From contig SCSG01000008.1 in assembly GCA_004322135.1 (NCBI GenBank), positions 124,001-188,000 on the forward strand: a stretch of DNA of 64,000 nucleotides. The letters are read 5' to 3'. A program made the position numbers and the translations under genes. Under the pieces are notes generated by a model. The model searched no databases. It was not told where the DNA came from and was given only the letters and a program-made list of their open reading frames with translations. This DNA is from Burkholderiaceae bacterium. GTDB lineage: Bacteria; Pseudomonadota; Gammaproteobacteria; Burkholderiales; Burkholderiaceae_B. Of this stretch, positions 27,901 to 36,224 are shown piece by piece (position 1 is the stretch's first letter; each line of letters begins with the position of its first letter).

Positions 27901-30716
27901 AGGCGCTGGCTGAATACACCACGGTCTTCGTGCACGAAGACCGCTCGCACCAGCCCGCCCTGGCGGCCGAACCCACAGCAGCCTATGGCGGCCGGGGCAC
28001 GCCACTGCAATCGGTCATCCACCGCCAGCGCCAGACGCACAGCATCGATATCCTTAACGCGCGAGAGCACAATCTCAAAGGCATCAACGTATCGATCCCG
28101 CGCGATACGTTCACCGTCATCACCGGGGTGTCGGGTTCGGGCAAATCAACCCTGGCTTTCGACATTCTGTTCAACGAAGGCCAGCGCCGTTACCTGGAAT
28201 CGCTGAATGCCTACGCGCGAGCCATTGTTCAGCCTGCCGGCAAACCCGATGTCGATACCATCTACGGCATACCACCGACCGTCGCCATAGAGCAGCGCAC
28301 GAGTCGCGGTGGACGCAAGTCAACCGTGGCTACCATGACGGAGATCCACCATTTTCTACGCCTGCTCTATGTCAAGCTTGGCACACAAACGTGCCCGAAC
28401 TGCCACGTGCCCGTTGTGCCGCAGACGGCCGATCAGATCACCGCACAACTGTTGCGCGACCACAAGGGGCGGCACATTGGCGTTCTGGCGCCACTGGTCA
28501 GTGCACGCAAGGGCTACTACACCGATCTGGCCAAATGGGCGGGGGGCAAAGGGTATTCGCACCTGCGGGTCGACGGCGAATTCATCCCCATCGCGCCATG
28601 GCCACGCCTCGATCGCTACAAAGAGCACACCATAGAACTGCCCATCGCCGATCTGCTGGTCGACCCTGCGCAAGAGCCGGCCTTGCGTGAAGTCGTCCGC
28701 TCTGCGCTGGAGCACGGCCACGGTACGCTGAGCGTGCTGCTCGACCTGACCGGCACCGCACAGGCTTCATCGCTGGCCGACAGGCGCCAGGCTGGCCTGG
28801 CCGAGGCGCCGAAACAACTACACTTCTCGGTCAAACGCGCCTGCCCAAATTGCGGCACCAGTTTCCCCGAGCCCGACCCGCGCATGTTCTCGTACAACTC
28901 CAAACACGGCTGGTGCCCGAGCTGCTTTGGCACGGGATTGCGGCTGCAGGGCTTCGATGCCGAGCAAACCGGTGAAGAAGCCGAGTGGAACGCGCGATAT
29001 GACGGTAACGCATCGGTCTGTCAAAGCTGTCATGGCGAACGGCTCAACCCCGTGGCGCTTGCGTTCCTGTGGCGCGATCGTTCCATTGCCGAACTGGCCC
29101 ACCTGTCAGTGTCGGAAGCACAGACGTTCTTTACCGGTCTGGTCAGCCGCGGCCGCGAAGTAGAAATCGCACGCGACATCCTGACCGAAATTCGCGGGCG
29201 CCTGGACTTCATGCAGGAAGTGGGGCTTGGCTACCTGGCCCTGGATCGTTCGGCGCCAACCCTCTCGGGCGGTGAGGCGCAGCGTATTCGTCTGGCGGCG
29301 CAACTCGGTTCAAATCTGCAAGGGGTCTGCTATGTGCTGGACGAGCCCACCATCGGGCTGCATTCGCGCGACAACCAAATCCTGCTCAACGCCCTTGACC
29401 GACTGGAAAGAAACGGCAACACGCTGGTGGTGGTCGAACACGATGAAGACACCATACGCCGTGCCTCACACGTCATTGACTTCGGCCCAGGTGCGGGCAT
29501 ACGCGGCGGCCGGGTCGTGGCACAGGGAACCGTGCAGGACATCATGAACAGCCCCGCCTCGCTGACAGGCAAATACCTCAGGCACCCGCTGATCCACCCC
29601 CTGCAGGAGCGACTTGCCGTGAACGATTCAACACCATCGCTGGAAATCCAGGGAGCCAGGCTGCACAACTTGCACGATGTGGATGTACGCATCCCCATTG
29701 GCCGGCTCAGCGTGGTAACGGGCGTCTCGGGCTCAGGCAAGTCCACACTGGCCCGTGAGGTGTTGCTGCACAACCTGGCACGCGCCATTGCCAATCGCAC
29801 TGCACCTTCCTGGAAAGGCTGCGACATCATCACGGGCTGGGAGGCCATAGACCGCGTGCTCGAAGTGGATCAGACTCCCATCGGCAAGACACCACGCTCG
29901 TGCCCCGCAACGTACGTGGGGTTCTGGGACGACGTGCGCAAGCTCTTCGCAAGTACGCACGAAGCCCGCGTGCGCGGCTGGTCGCAGGCCCGCTTCTCGT
30001 TCAACACCGGCGAAGGGCGCTGCCCCTTGTGTGAAGGCCAGGGCATGCGCACCATCGAGATGAGCTTCTTGCCCGACGTCAAGGTGCCGTGCGACGCCTG
30101 TGGCGGAGAGCGCTTCAACCGCGACACGTTGAACGTGAAATGGCGTGAAAAAAGCGCCGGCGAAGTGCTCAAAATGGAAGTCGATGACGCGGTCGACTAC
30201 TTTGCCGCCCACTCGAAAATCTCGCGCACGCTCAAGCTCATGCAGGATGTGGGCCTGGGCTACCTGACATTGGGTCAGCCGTCGCCAACCCTGTCGGGCG
30301 GCGAAGCACAGCGCATCAAACTGGTTACGGAGCTGACCAAGGCAAGACTCACCGATGGCGTCATCACGACCGGCCGAGCCTCACGGATTCCGCATACGCT
30401 TTACGTACTGGACGAGCCCACGGTCGGACTCTCCATGGCGGACGTGGAAAAACTGATCCGGGTACTCCACCGGCTCGTCCAGGCGGGCAATACCGTCGTG
30501 GTCATCGAACACAATCTTGACATCATCGCTGAAGCAGACTGGGTTGTAGACATGGGTCCCGAGGGTGGTGCGCAGGGCGGGCGCCTGGTCGCGGCCGGGT
30601 CACCCGAGTCGGTGATGCGGCACTACGCTACTTCGCACACTGGCACCGCACTCCGGAATTTCATGCAAGCGGCGGCAGACGACGTTCGTGCCAGTGCGGG
30701 AGCCAGCCACCTTTAA
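24960..30716 (+). CDS. uvrA: Tandem-duplicated UvrA-like ABC ATPase
   Basis: A 1918-residue protein, twice the length of UvrA (about 940-970). Four Walker A motifs GVSGSGKS lie near residues 32, 674, 1056 and 1587. Four LSGGE signatures and four DEPSIGLH-type Walker B segments follow in matching order. Cysteine pairs of the UvrA zinc modules are visible (CQCCG, CETCRG, CPTCGG, CPNCG, CPLCEG). Residues 1-960 and 1030-1918 are thus two complete UvrA units joined by a linker rich in Ala and His. UvrA recognises helix-distorting damage and loads UvrB. Such fused paralogues are known from betaproteobacteria, but to my knowledge without assigned function. A canonical UvrA is not in this window. The start is at the first codon with homology. 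Confidence 0.9.
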   Translation: MNSKIRIFGARQNNLKNLDVSINTGELLVLTGVSGSGKSSLAFDTLYAEGQRRYVETFSPYARQFLDRMDKPQVDRIEGILPAIAIDQVNPVRNSRSTVGTMTELNDHLKLLYARVGKLYCQCCGQHIQRDSAESIGQQLALRTRAGDPRLVVTFPVTIPANFTEDEVRGFLDQQGYTRVHHEETVTVAPPAAPSKKGKGKHASKPEQRRVLYVVQDRFRYTSAETSRVMEALDTALKQGGGNIAIYASSETSATEQVWRFSNRLHCAHCDIEYSNALPSTFSFNSPLGACETCRGFGRVVGIDYGLVIPDERKTLREGAIKPWQTQSYKECQADLEKYAGPMNVRLDTPWSELGDEEKKWVIDGAPDWKGGMHAWKTQWYGLQHFFAWMESRAYRMHVRVLLSKYRSYTACPACGGARLKPEATLWRLGDVTAKADDTYPRFMPVHAKWSREQLDNLPGLGLHDLMRLPISQVRGFFAGLSFGNALDSALEMLLDEVRARLKFLCDVGLGYLSLDRQSRTLSGGEVQRINLTTALGTSLVNTLFVLDEPSIGLHPRDMHRIVEVMQRLRTNGNTLVVVEHDPQVMVAADRIMDFGPGPGERGGQIVFDGTPDELRNSNTLTGQYLSGRLSVEAPRPMPVADNTPRLLLEGVTANNLKNVSVSIPLGRLVCISGVSGSGKSTLIQDVLYPAILKRQGRPTEAPGPYTHLLGVEQIADVILVDQTPVGKTARSNPASYVGAFDAIRKLFAQAPVARERGYTAGTFSFNTGDGRCPTCGGTGFEHVEMQFLSDVYLRCPDCDGKRYRPEILEIRVEHLGRSASIDEVLNMTVSEARVFFNGLRDVQYGLAPLADVGLEYVRLGQPVPTLSGGEAQRLKLAGHLATAARSGISTQRVAKKGSLFLFDEPTTGLHFDDVARLMRAFRKLLAAGHSLLIIEHNLDVLRAADWIIDLGPEGGDAGGTVVGAGTPADLAANSASHTGQALAEYTTVFVHEDRSHQPALAAEPTAAYGGRGTPLQSVIHRQRQTHSIDILNAREHNLKGINVSIPRDTFTVITGVSGSGKSTLAFDILFNEGQRRYLESLNAYARAIVQPAGKPDVDTIYGIPPTVAIEQRTSRGGRKSTVATMTEIHHFLRLLYVKLGTQTCPNCHVPVVPQTADQITAQLLRDHKGRHIGVLAPLVSARKGYYTDLAKWAGGKGYSHLRVDGEFIPIAPWPRLDRYKEHTIELPIADLLVDPAQEPALREVVRSALEHGHGTLSVLLDLTGTAQASSLADRRQAGLAEAPKQLHFSVKRACPNCGTSFPEPDPRMFSYNSKHGWCPSCFGTGLRLQGFDAEQTGEEAEWNARYDGNASVCQSCHGERLNPVALAFLWRDRSIAELAHLSVSEAQTFFTGLVSRGREVEIARDILTEIRGRLDFMQEVGLGYLALDRSAPTLSGGEAQRIRLAAQLGSNLQGVCYVLDEPTIGLHSRDNQILLNALDRLERNGNTLVVVEHDEDTIRRASHVIDFGPGAGIRGGRVVAQGTVQDIMNSPASLTGKYLRHPLIHPLQERLAVNDSTPSLEIQGARLHNLHDVDVRIPIGRLSVVTGVSGSGKSTLAREVLLHNLARAIANRTAPSWKGCDIITGWEAIDRVLEVDQTPIGKTPRSCPATYVGFWDDVRKLFASTHEARVRGWSQARFSFNTGEGRCPLCEGQGMRTIEMSFLPDVKVPCDACGGERFNRDTLNVKWREKSAGEVLKMEVDDAVDYFAAHSKISRTLKLMQDVGLGYLTLGQPSPTLSGGEAQRIKLVTELTKARLTDGVITTGRASRIPHTLYVLDEPTVGLSMADVEKLIRVLHRLVQAGNTVVVIEHNLDIIAEADWVVDMGPEGGAQGGRLVAAGSPESVMRHYATSHTGTALRNFMQAAADDVRASAGASHL

Positions 30717-30764
30717 TCCGCACTGGCCACGTACAAGCACCCACGACATTTCAACCCCGCGCGT

Positions 30765-31613
30765 CTATCGCCGTGCAGGACCGGGCTTCGTGTGTGGCAC
30801 GGTAAAGTGACCGTCCAGCAGCCATTGAAGCCCCTCGTTGGCCGCAGCCATCCCCATGGTTGCCGTAACGGTTACCGACGAGCCATAACCAGCACATGAA
30901 AGTCCCTGCGGCGCTTCGGCTGGCACGACAGATTCCTGCGGGTCACGCCACAAGTCGGGCAAAAGCGCGGGCTGATCGAACCATACGACATGCACACCCA
31001 TCTTGGGTACCCGCCGACGCACCTTGCCGGCCTGATCGGCGGCCTTGGGATAGCCGTGCCGGCGGCGCAATGTACTGCGCACCTTGGCCAATAAAGCATC
31101 ATTCAACGCCGCTGACAAATCACTGACGCGCAGGCTAAGACTGCTGGTCTTGCCGCCCGCACCGCCACACACCACGATCGGGTGCATTTGGCCACGACAG
31201 GCCAGTATCATGGCAACCTTCGCATTGACCTGATCCGTGCAATCCACGAGCAAAGACATATCGCGCGGCAGCACCTGGCCGACGTTCTCGGGGGTAACGA
31301 AATCGTCAACGAGACCAAGACGGCAGTTCGGGTTGATGCCACGCACACGCTGCGCCATGGCCTCAACCTTGGACTGGCCCAGGGTCTCGGTCAAGGCGTG
31401 AATCTGGCGGTTGATATTCGATTCAGCCACCTGATCCAGATCCACCAGCGTCAAGGCGCCCACGCCGCTGCGCGCCAGCGCCTCGACGCACCACGACCCC
31501 ACGCCTCCTATCCCGGCCACCACGACATGCGCCTGCGCCAGCCGCTCCAGACCCTGCGCGCCATATAAACGCGCCAGGCCGCCGAAACGGCGCTCCATAT
31601 CCGCTGTTTCCAT
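30765..31613 (-). CDS. tcdA: tRNA threonylcarbamoyladenosine dehydratase (TcdA/CsdL)
   Basis: A 282-residue E1-like enzyme that cyclises t6A at position 37 of tRNAs to ct6A, using ATP. The nucleotide-binding VVVAGIGGVGSWCVEAL (about residues 30-46), LVDLDQVAESNINRQ and LVDCTDQVNAKV are characteristic. A C-terminal SSVTVTATMGMAAAN segment completes the fold. The ATG at 31613 gives the family length, although an internal ATG five codons on is possible. It is convergent with uvrA and divergent from petA. The sua5 gene for the first step of t6A synthesis is also in this window. Confidence 0.92.
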   Translation of the reverse strand: METADMERRFGGLARLYGAQGLERLAQAHVVVAGIGGVGSWCVEALARSGVGALTLVDLDQVAESNINRQIHALTETLGQSKVEAMAQRVRGINPNCRLGLVDDFVTPENVGQVLPRDMSLLVDCTDQVNAKVAMILACRGQMHPIVVCGGAGGKTSSLSLRVSDLSAALNDALLAKVRSTLRRRHGYPKAADQAGKVRRRVPKMGVHVVWFDQPALLPDLWRDPQESVVPAEAPQGLSCAGYGSSVTVTATMGMAAANEGLQWLLDGHFTVPHTKPGPARR

Positions 31614-31887
31614 TTTTCCCACAAATTTGTTGTTGTACTGCGTGCCAAGGGGCTCCGCCTCCTGCTCAGCCAGGCAATCCAGCCTGAATGGCATGACCCC
31701 ACGCACAGGTAGTCATCATACAGTCAGGTGCGGCCCTGATTTAGCGCTGCCCTCTCCCATCACGCAATCGGAACTTTTCAATGCCGCCAACTGTCATCAT
31801 AATAAGAGCCTGAGCACGCACAATGAACGCGACACGGTTGCCCCGTCATGCACGCGCCCCGACAAAAATCAACACAAGGTACCAGTC

Positions 31888-32541
31888 ATGAGCGAAAGCA
31901 CTCAAGAATTGTCCGAAAACCCATCCGCAGACCTGAACAGCCGCCGTCTCCTGCTGAAGACCACCGTAACGGTGGGGACCATCGGCGTCGTGGCAACAGC
32001 CGTCCCATTCGTCGAGTCCATGCTTCCCAGCGAAAAAGCCAAAGCTGCGGCCGGGCCGGTGGATGTGGACATCAGCAAACTCGCCCCTGGGCAGCTCATG
32101 ACCACAGCGTGGCGCGGCAGGCCCATCTGGGTCCTGCACCGTACCAAGGAAGAGCTTGCGGCACTACCCAAAATGGAGCATCTGCTGGCCGATCCCTATT
32201 CCAAACAGCCACAACAACCTCCCGAAATGAAGGACCTTGATCTGAAAGGCGGGACGCGATCAATCAAGCCCGAATATCTGGTGCTGGTAAGTATCTGCAC
32301 CCATCTTGGCTGTATCCCCAGCTATATGCCCGAACCTGGCTCGCTGGACTCGAGCTGGCCAGGCGGCTTCCTGTGCCCCTGTCACGGTTCGCGTTACGAC
32401 CTTTCAGGGCGGGTGCTGGCCAACTTCCCCGCACCGCTGAACCTGCCGGTCCCCCCGCACTATTACGAATCCGACACGATGATCAAGGTAGGCACACTCA
32501 AGGACGGTGACGACCAGAACTGGGAGCCCAACACATGGTAG
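31888..32541 (+). CDS. petA: Ubiquinol-cytochrome c reductase Rieske iron-sulfur subunit
   Basis: A 217-residue [2Fe-2S] protein of the cytochrome bc1 complex. A twin-arginine motif (SRRLLL) precedes a single N-terminal membrane anchor (residues about 24-42). The cluster is bound by C137 and H139 in CTHLGC and by C163 and H166 in CPCHGS, with C142-C165 as the stabilising disulfide. It carries electrons from ubiquinol to cytochrome c1. In most relatives petA is followed by petB and petC, but here the next gene is chaC, so the gene is orphaned or petBC lie elsewhere. A longer frame to 31627 lacks signal features. Confidence 0.94.
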   Translation: MSESTQELSENPSADLNSRRLLLKTTVTVGTIGVVATAVPFVESMLPSEKAKAAAGPVDVDISKLAPGQLMTTAWRGRPIWVLHRTKEELAALPKMEHLLADPYSKQPQQPPEMKDLDLKGGTRSIKPEYLVLVSICTHLGCIPSYMPEPGSLDSSWPGGFLCPCHGSRYDLSGRVLANFPAPLNLPVPPHYYESDTMIKVGTLKDGDDQNWEPNTW

Positions 32542-32756
32542 ACAACACCTGACTGCCAACGGCAGTGCCTGGGGCTTCACCACCACGGCAGAAGGGGAAT
32601 CAAGGCAGCGGCCGGCAAACACCGAGTGGCCCGCCAACGTGATGCCACGGTAGGCAGCGAAAAAAAGCACAACGGCCGCAGACGTAATATCATAGTTGCA
32701 GTGCCGGGTTGATGACTTGCATCCAGCCCGCATTGTTGCTTGCCAGAATTACCGTG

Positions 32757-33443
32757 ATGACCCAGCCTGCCAACCTCGAATCCCTCATTTCCAGCAGTAG
32801 AGCCAGTTTCAGGCTCCTTACCGACGAAGAGCGCCAAGCGTCACTTGAAGCGTTTCTCGCGCCCTGGCGACCCCACACCGACCTCTGGGTCTTCGGCTAT
32901 GGCTCGCTGGTCTGGCGGCCCGAGTTCGACTATCTTGAACAGCGCCAAGCCCATGTCAACGGCTACCACCGCTCGTTATGCCTCTGGTCGCGCCGGAACC
33001 GCGGCACACCGGAACAACCCGGCCTGGTCTTCGGGCTGGACGCGGGGGGATCATGCCGCGGCATGGCCTACCGCATTGCTTCGCGCAGGGTGCGGGACAC
33101 GCTGTACGAGCTGTGGAAGCGCGAAATGCCAAGCGGTGCTTATATCCCGAAATGGCTGAACTGCCGCACCCGACAAGGCAACATCCGCGCCCTGGTCTTT
33201 ACGATGGATCGCAGTACGGACGCCTACGTGCCCGGCCTGACCAAAGAGCAATTGATATCCATCGTGCAAAACGCCCACGGCATATACGGCCCTTGCACCG
33301 AGTACGTGCTCGAAACTGCCCATGCCCTCAAGCAAGTTGGAATACAGGACAGCAAGCTGGAAACGCTGGTATCGGGTCTGCAGGACAAGTCCGCGCTGTC
33401 GCGGGAAGGTAAACTTGCCGCACAACGTACACCCAAAGGTTAA
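32757..33443 (+). CDS. chaC: ChaC-like gamma-glutamylcyclotransferase
   Basis: A 228-residue cytoplasmic enzyme. WVFGYGSLVWRPEFDY (about residue 43) is the substrate-binding YGSL motif of the family. RGTPEQPGLVFGL and CRGMAYRIA carry the catalytic region, and the C-terminal SKLETLVSGL is typical of bacterial ChaC. These enzymes cleave glutathione to 5-oxoproline and Cys-Gly. The start at 32757 was taken because the codons before it have no similarity to the family. It is not related in function to the preceding petA as far as I can see. Confidence 0.88.
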   Translation: MTQPANLESLISSSRASFRLLTDEERQASLEAFLAPWRPHTDLWVFGYGSLVWRPEFDYLEQRQAHVNGYHRSLCLWSRRNRGTPEQPGLVFGLDAGGSCRGMAYRIASRRVRDTLYELWKREMPSGAYIPKWLNCRTRQGNIRALVFTMDRSTDAYVPGLTKEQLISIVQNAHGIYGPCTEYVLETAHALKQVGIQDSKLETLVSGLQDKSALSREGKLAAQRTPKG

Positions 33444-33561
33444 AATGGTTGGCGTCATCACACTGACGGATGGCGTTCGCCTTGCGGCGTGCACGACGTA
33501 ATGTGCCAGCAACCGCGTGCCCCGTTTTCCTGTCACCCCACGCAACACTTTCCCAAGAGCC

Positions 33562-34191
33562 ATGACCTTAGCCGATTTGCGCCAGAAATACGAAAAAGAC
33601 GTCCTGCTCGAATCGTCGCTTGCCGCGACGCCACTCAAGCAATTCTCGAAGTGGTTCGACGAAGCCATGCACGCGGGAGTGCCCGAACCCAACACCATGA
33701 CCCTGGCCACCGCCGACGCAAACGGACGCCCCTCGGCGCGCATCGTCCTGCTTAAAGGCCTGAGCGACGAGGGGATTACCTTTTTCACCAACTACGACTC
33801 CCGCAAAGGTCGAGATCTGGCGGTCAACCCACAAGCCAGCCTGCTGTTTTTCTGGGAACCCATGGAACGCCAGGTGCGCATCGAAGGCCGTGTGGAAAAA
33901 ATCTCCGCCGAGAAGTCGGACGAGTACTACAAAAGTCGCCCTTTAGGCTCACGCATCGGTGCGTGGGCATCACCGCAAAGCCAGCCCATCACGCACGAAG
34001 AACTCGAAAAGCGCAACGAAGAGCTGACTCGATCGCTGGGCACGGAACCCGCGCGTCCGCCCTATTGGGGCGGGTACCTGCTCAAACCCGACTATGTGGA
34101 GTTCTGGCAGGGCCGGCCCTCACGCCTTCACGACAGGCTGGCCTACACGCGCAACGGCTCAGCATGGATCCAGTCTCGCCTTGCGCCATAA
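33562..34191 (+). CDS. pdxH: Pyridoxamine/pyridoxine 5'-phosphate oxidase
   Basis: A 209-residue FMN enzyme that oxidises PNP or PMP to pyridoxal 5'-phosphate. The core motifs are [21 protein letters not shown] (split beta-barrel), [13 protein letters not shown] (FMN phosphate site), and the C-terminal [27 protein letters not shown], which binds PLP. The start [12 protein letters not shown] at 33562 has an AAGAG ribosome binding site. It is followed after 10 nt by purU, probably in one transcript. Confidence 0.96.
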   Translation: MTLADLRQKYEKDVLLESSLAATPLKQFSKWFDEAMHAGVPEPNTMTLATADANGRPSARIVLLKGLSDEGITFFTNYDSRKGRDLAVNPQASLLFFWEPMERQVRIEGRVEKISAEKSDEYYKSRPLGSRIGAWASPQSQPITHEELEKRNEELTRSLGTEPARPPYWGGYLLKPDYVEFWQGRPSRLHDRLAYTRNGSAWIQSRLAP

Positions 34192-34201
34192 CAACACCAA
34201 A

Positions 34202-35050
34202 ATGAATCATTACATCCTCACCCTTTCCTGCCCTGACCGCATCGGCATCGTCCATGGTGTCACCGGCTGGCTGCTCAACCTGCACGGCAACATCGTCGAT
34301 GCACAACAGTTTGGCGACATTGAAGAAGAACGCTTCTTCCTGCGTGTCAACTTCAAGCTGCCTCAGCCTGTCCCCATCGACGAACTCAACGAAAAATTCA
34401 CGCCTGTTGCAAGCAAGTTCGACATGCAGGCCCGAATTCACGACGCTCAGCGCAAAGCCCGCCTGCTCATCCTGGTCAGCCGCCAGGGCCATTGCCTGAA
34501 CGACCTGCTGTTCCGTACGCAAAGCGGGCAGCTTCCCGCCGAGATCGCTGGCGTCGTGTCGAATCACGACGACTACGCAAGCCTGGCCGCCTCATACCAG
34601 ATACCGTTCCACCACCTGCCCGTAACGCCCGCAACGCGGCAGCAGCAAGAGGCGCAGATCCTGGATCTCGTCGACAGGGAAAAGATTGATCTGGTGGTTC
34701 TGGCGCGCTACATGCAGATCCTGTCGCCCAGTCTGTGCGAGCAACTCTCGGGGCGAGCCATCAATATTCACCACAGCTTTCTACCCAGCTTCAAGGGCGC
34801 GCGCCCATACCTCCAGGCCTATGCTCGCGGCGTCAAGATTATTGGAGCCACCGCGCACTACGTAACTTCAGACCTGGATGAGGGCCCTATCATCGAGCAG
34901 GACGTCGAACGCGTCGATCATTCATTCACCGTCCACGACCTAGCGCGAATGGGCAGCGACATCGAATCGCTGGTGCTGGCGCGGGCCGTGCGCCGCCACA
35001 TCGAGCACCGCATTCTACTTAACGGCAAACGCACAGTCGTATTTCGATAG
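34202..35050 (+). CDS. purU: Formyltetrahydrofolate deformylase
   Basis: A 282-residue enzyme that hydrolyses 10-formyl-THF to formate and THF, balancing one-carbon pools for purine synthesis. An N-terminal ACT domain (YILTLSCPDRIGIVHGVT, residues 3-80) senses ligands. The C-terminal formyltransferase domain has VLARYMQILSP, INIHHSFLPSFKGA with the catalytic Asn-His, and TSDLDEGPIIEQD with the catalytic Asp. The ATG at 34202 follows pdxH closely. The length is that of the family (about 280). Confidence 0.95.
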   Translation: MNHYILTLSCPDRIGIVHGVTGWLLNLHGNIVDAQQFGDIEEERFFLRVNFKLPQPVPIDELNEKFTPVASKFDMQARIHDAQRKARLLILVSRQGHCLNDLLFRTQSGQLPAEIAGVVSNHDDYASLAASYQIPFHHLPVTPATRQQQEAQILDLVDREKIDLVVLARYMQILSPSLCEQLSGRAINIHHSFLPSFKGARPYLQAYARGVKIIGATAHYVTSDLDEGPIIEQDVERVDHSFTVHDLARMGSDIESLVLARAVRRHIEHRILLNGKRTVVFR

Positions 35051-35071
35051 GACGGCAGAAGGGCAACACGC

Positions 35072-35971
35072 TCAGGCGGGGCCCCGGCTGGCAACACCCT
35101 CAAGCCAGGCCTCAAACGCGAGCAGTGCTTCGCCGTGTTCTGCGTGCGCCGGGTAGCTGAAAAAATACGACTCGCGCACCGACAGGCCCCGCTCGAATGG
35201 CGTCACCAGTTGCCCCCCTGCCGCGAGGCTGCGAACCAGGAAGCGCGGAATCAGCGCCATGCCCAGTCCCGCCGTTGCGGCGGCCAGCAGCATGGTGAAC
35301 AGTTCATAGCGCGGCCCGGCACCCACCGTCGGCAGATACTCACGCCCCTGCTCGCGATACCAATCGCGCCACGCATCGGGGCGCGACAGCATATGCAAAT
35401 GGGTGACGCGGGCCAGGGCGTCGGGGCCGCTTTGAATGAACGCCGCCATCTCAGCCGTGCACACGGGGATCAGTTCCTGTTCTTCAAACAATTTAATACC
35501 TTGCGTTCCGGGCCACATTTGTGGCGCGTGATAAATGGCTGCATCAAAAGGATGATCGTTGAACTGAAACGGGCGGGTGCGTATGGACAAGTTCACGGCG
35601 ATATCGCTGCGATAATCCCTGAACCCCGGCAGCAGTGGTATCAGCCAGGTCGTCGCCAATGTTGGCAGGACCGCAACGTGCAGGCTGCGCCCCATTCCCG
35701 CCCCCGACATCAGGCCCAGCGTGTCCTTTTCCAACTGCTCCAGATGGTGTCGCACCCGCGCCGCATACTGGATTCCGGCCTCGGTCAGTGCAATGCGCCG
35801 CCGGACCCGGGTGAAAAGCTGCACCCCAAGGCGTTCCTCCAGGTTGCTTACCTGTCGGAATACCGCGCTATGCGTCAACGACAGCTCTTCGGCAGCGCGC
35901 GAAAACGACCCCAACCGTGCCGTCGCCTCGAACGCCTGCAACCCCCCAAGATTGGGAATACCGTGTCTCAT
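35072..35971 (-). CDS. LysR-type regulator divergent from gcdH (GcdR/GcvA-like)
   Basis: A 299-residue activator-type regulator. The N-terminal winged helix-turn-helix LQAFEATARLGSFSRAAEELSLTHSAVFRQVSNLEERLG (residues about 9-48) is of the GcvA clade. The C-terminal half is the periplasmic-binding-protein-like effector domain. The ATG at 35971 has a GAGG ribosome binding site, and an earlier in-frame start at 36001 is less well supported. Its position 253 nt from gcdH, with paired repeats between them, suggests control of glutaryl-CoA dehydrogenase in response to glutarate or its CoA ester, as for GcdR of pseudomonads. That link is inference. Confidence 0.85.
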   Translation of the reverse strand: MRHGIPNLGGLQAFEATARLGSFSRAAEELSLTHSAVFRQVSNLEERLGVQLFTRVRRRIALTEAGIQYAARVRHHLEQLEKDTLGLMSGAGMGRSLHVAVLPTLATTWLIPLLPGFRDYRSDIAVNLSIRTRPFQFNDHPFDAAIYHAPQMWPGTQGIKLFEEQELIPVCTAEMAAFIQSGPDALARVTHLHMLSRPDAWRDWYREQGREYLPTVGAGPRYELFTMLLAAATAGLGMALIPRFLVRSLAAGGQLVTPFERGLSVRESYFFSYPAHAEHGEALLAFEAWLEGVASRGPA

Positions 35972-36022
35972 GATGAACCTCGAGAAAATGCCGGGAATCA
36001 AAAAAGTGCGCTACACGCACTA

Positions 36023-36053
36023 CATTGTGCATTTTTATCAATTGCATTGTGCA
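36023..36053. promoter_or_regulatory. Direct-repeat site for the LysR regulator in the gcdH promoter region
   Basis: Two perfect copies of CATTGTGCA start at 36023 and 36045, 22 bp apart, which is two helical turns on the same face. A GTGCG-N5-CGCAC inverted repeat precedes them at 36006-36020. The second copy overlaps a possible minus-35 TTGCAT (36042) paired with TATTCT (36065) at 17 bp. The spacing suits a LysR tetramer, but protein binding is inferred. Confidence 0.5.
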
Positions 36054-36224
36054 CTAAATTCACATATTCTTGGCGCGTGGTCCTTTCTTTCGTAATTCCG
36101 CCGTGGCGTCCTGCCTGCCACGCTATGCCGGCCAAGCTCATCGTTGCAAAGCAATACTTGATAAGCACAGCATTTTCGGCAAAAATACTTTAGACCTAAA
36201 CTTATTACATCACGGAGCATCGCC

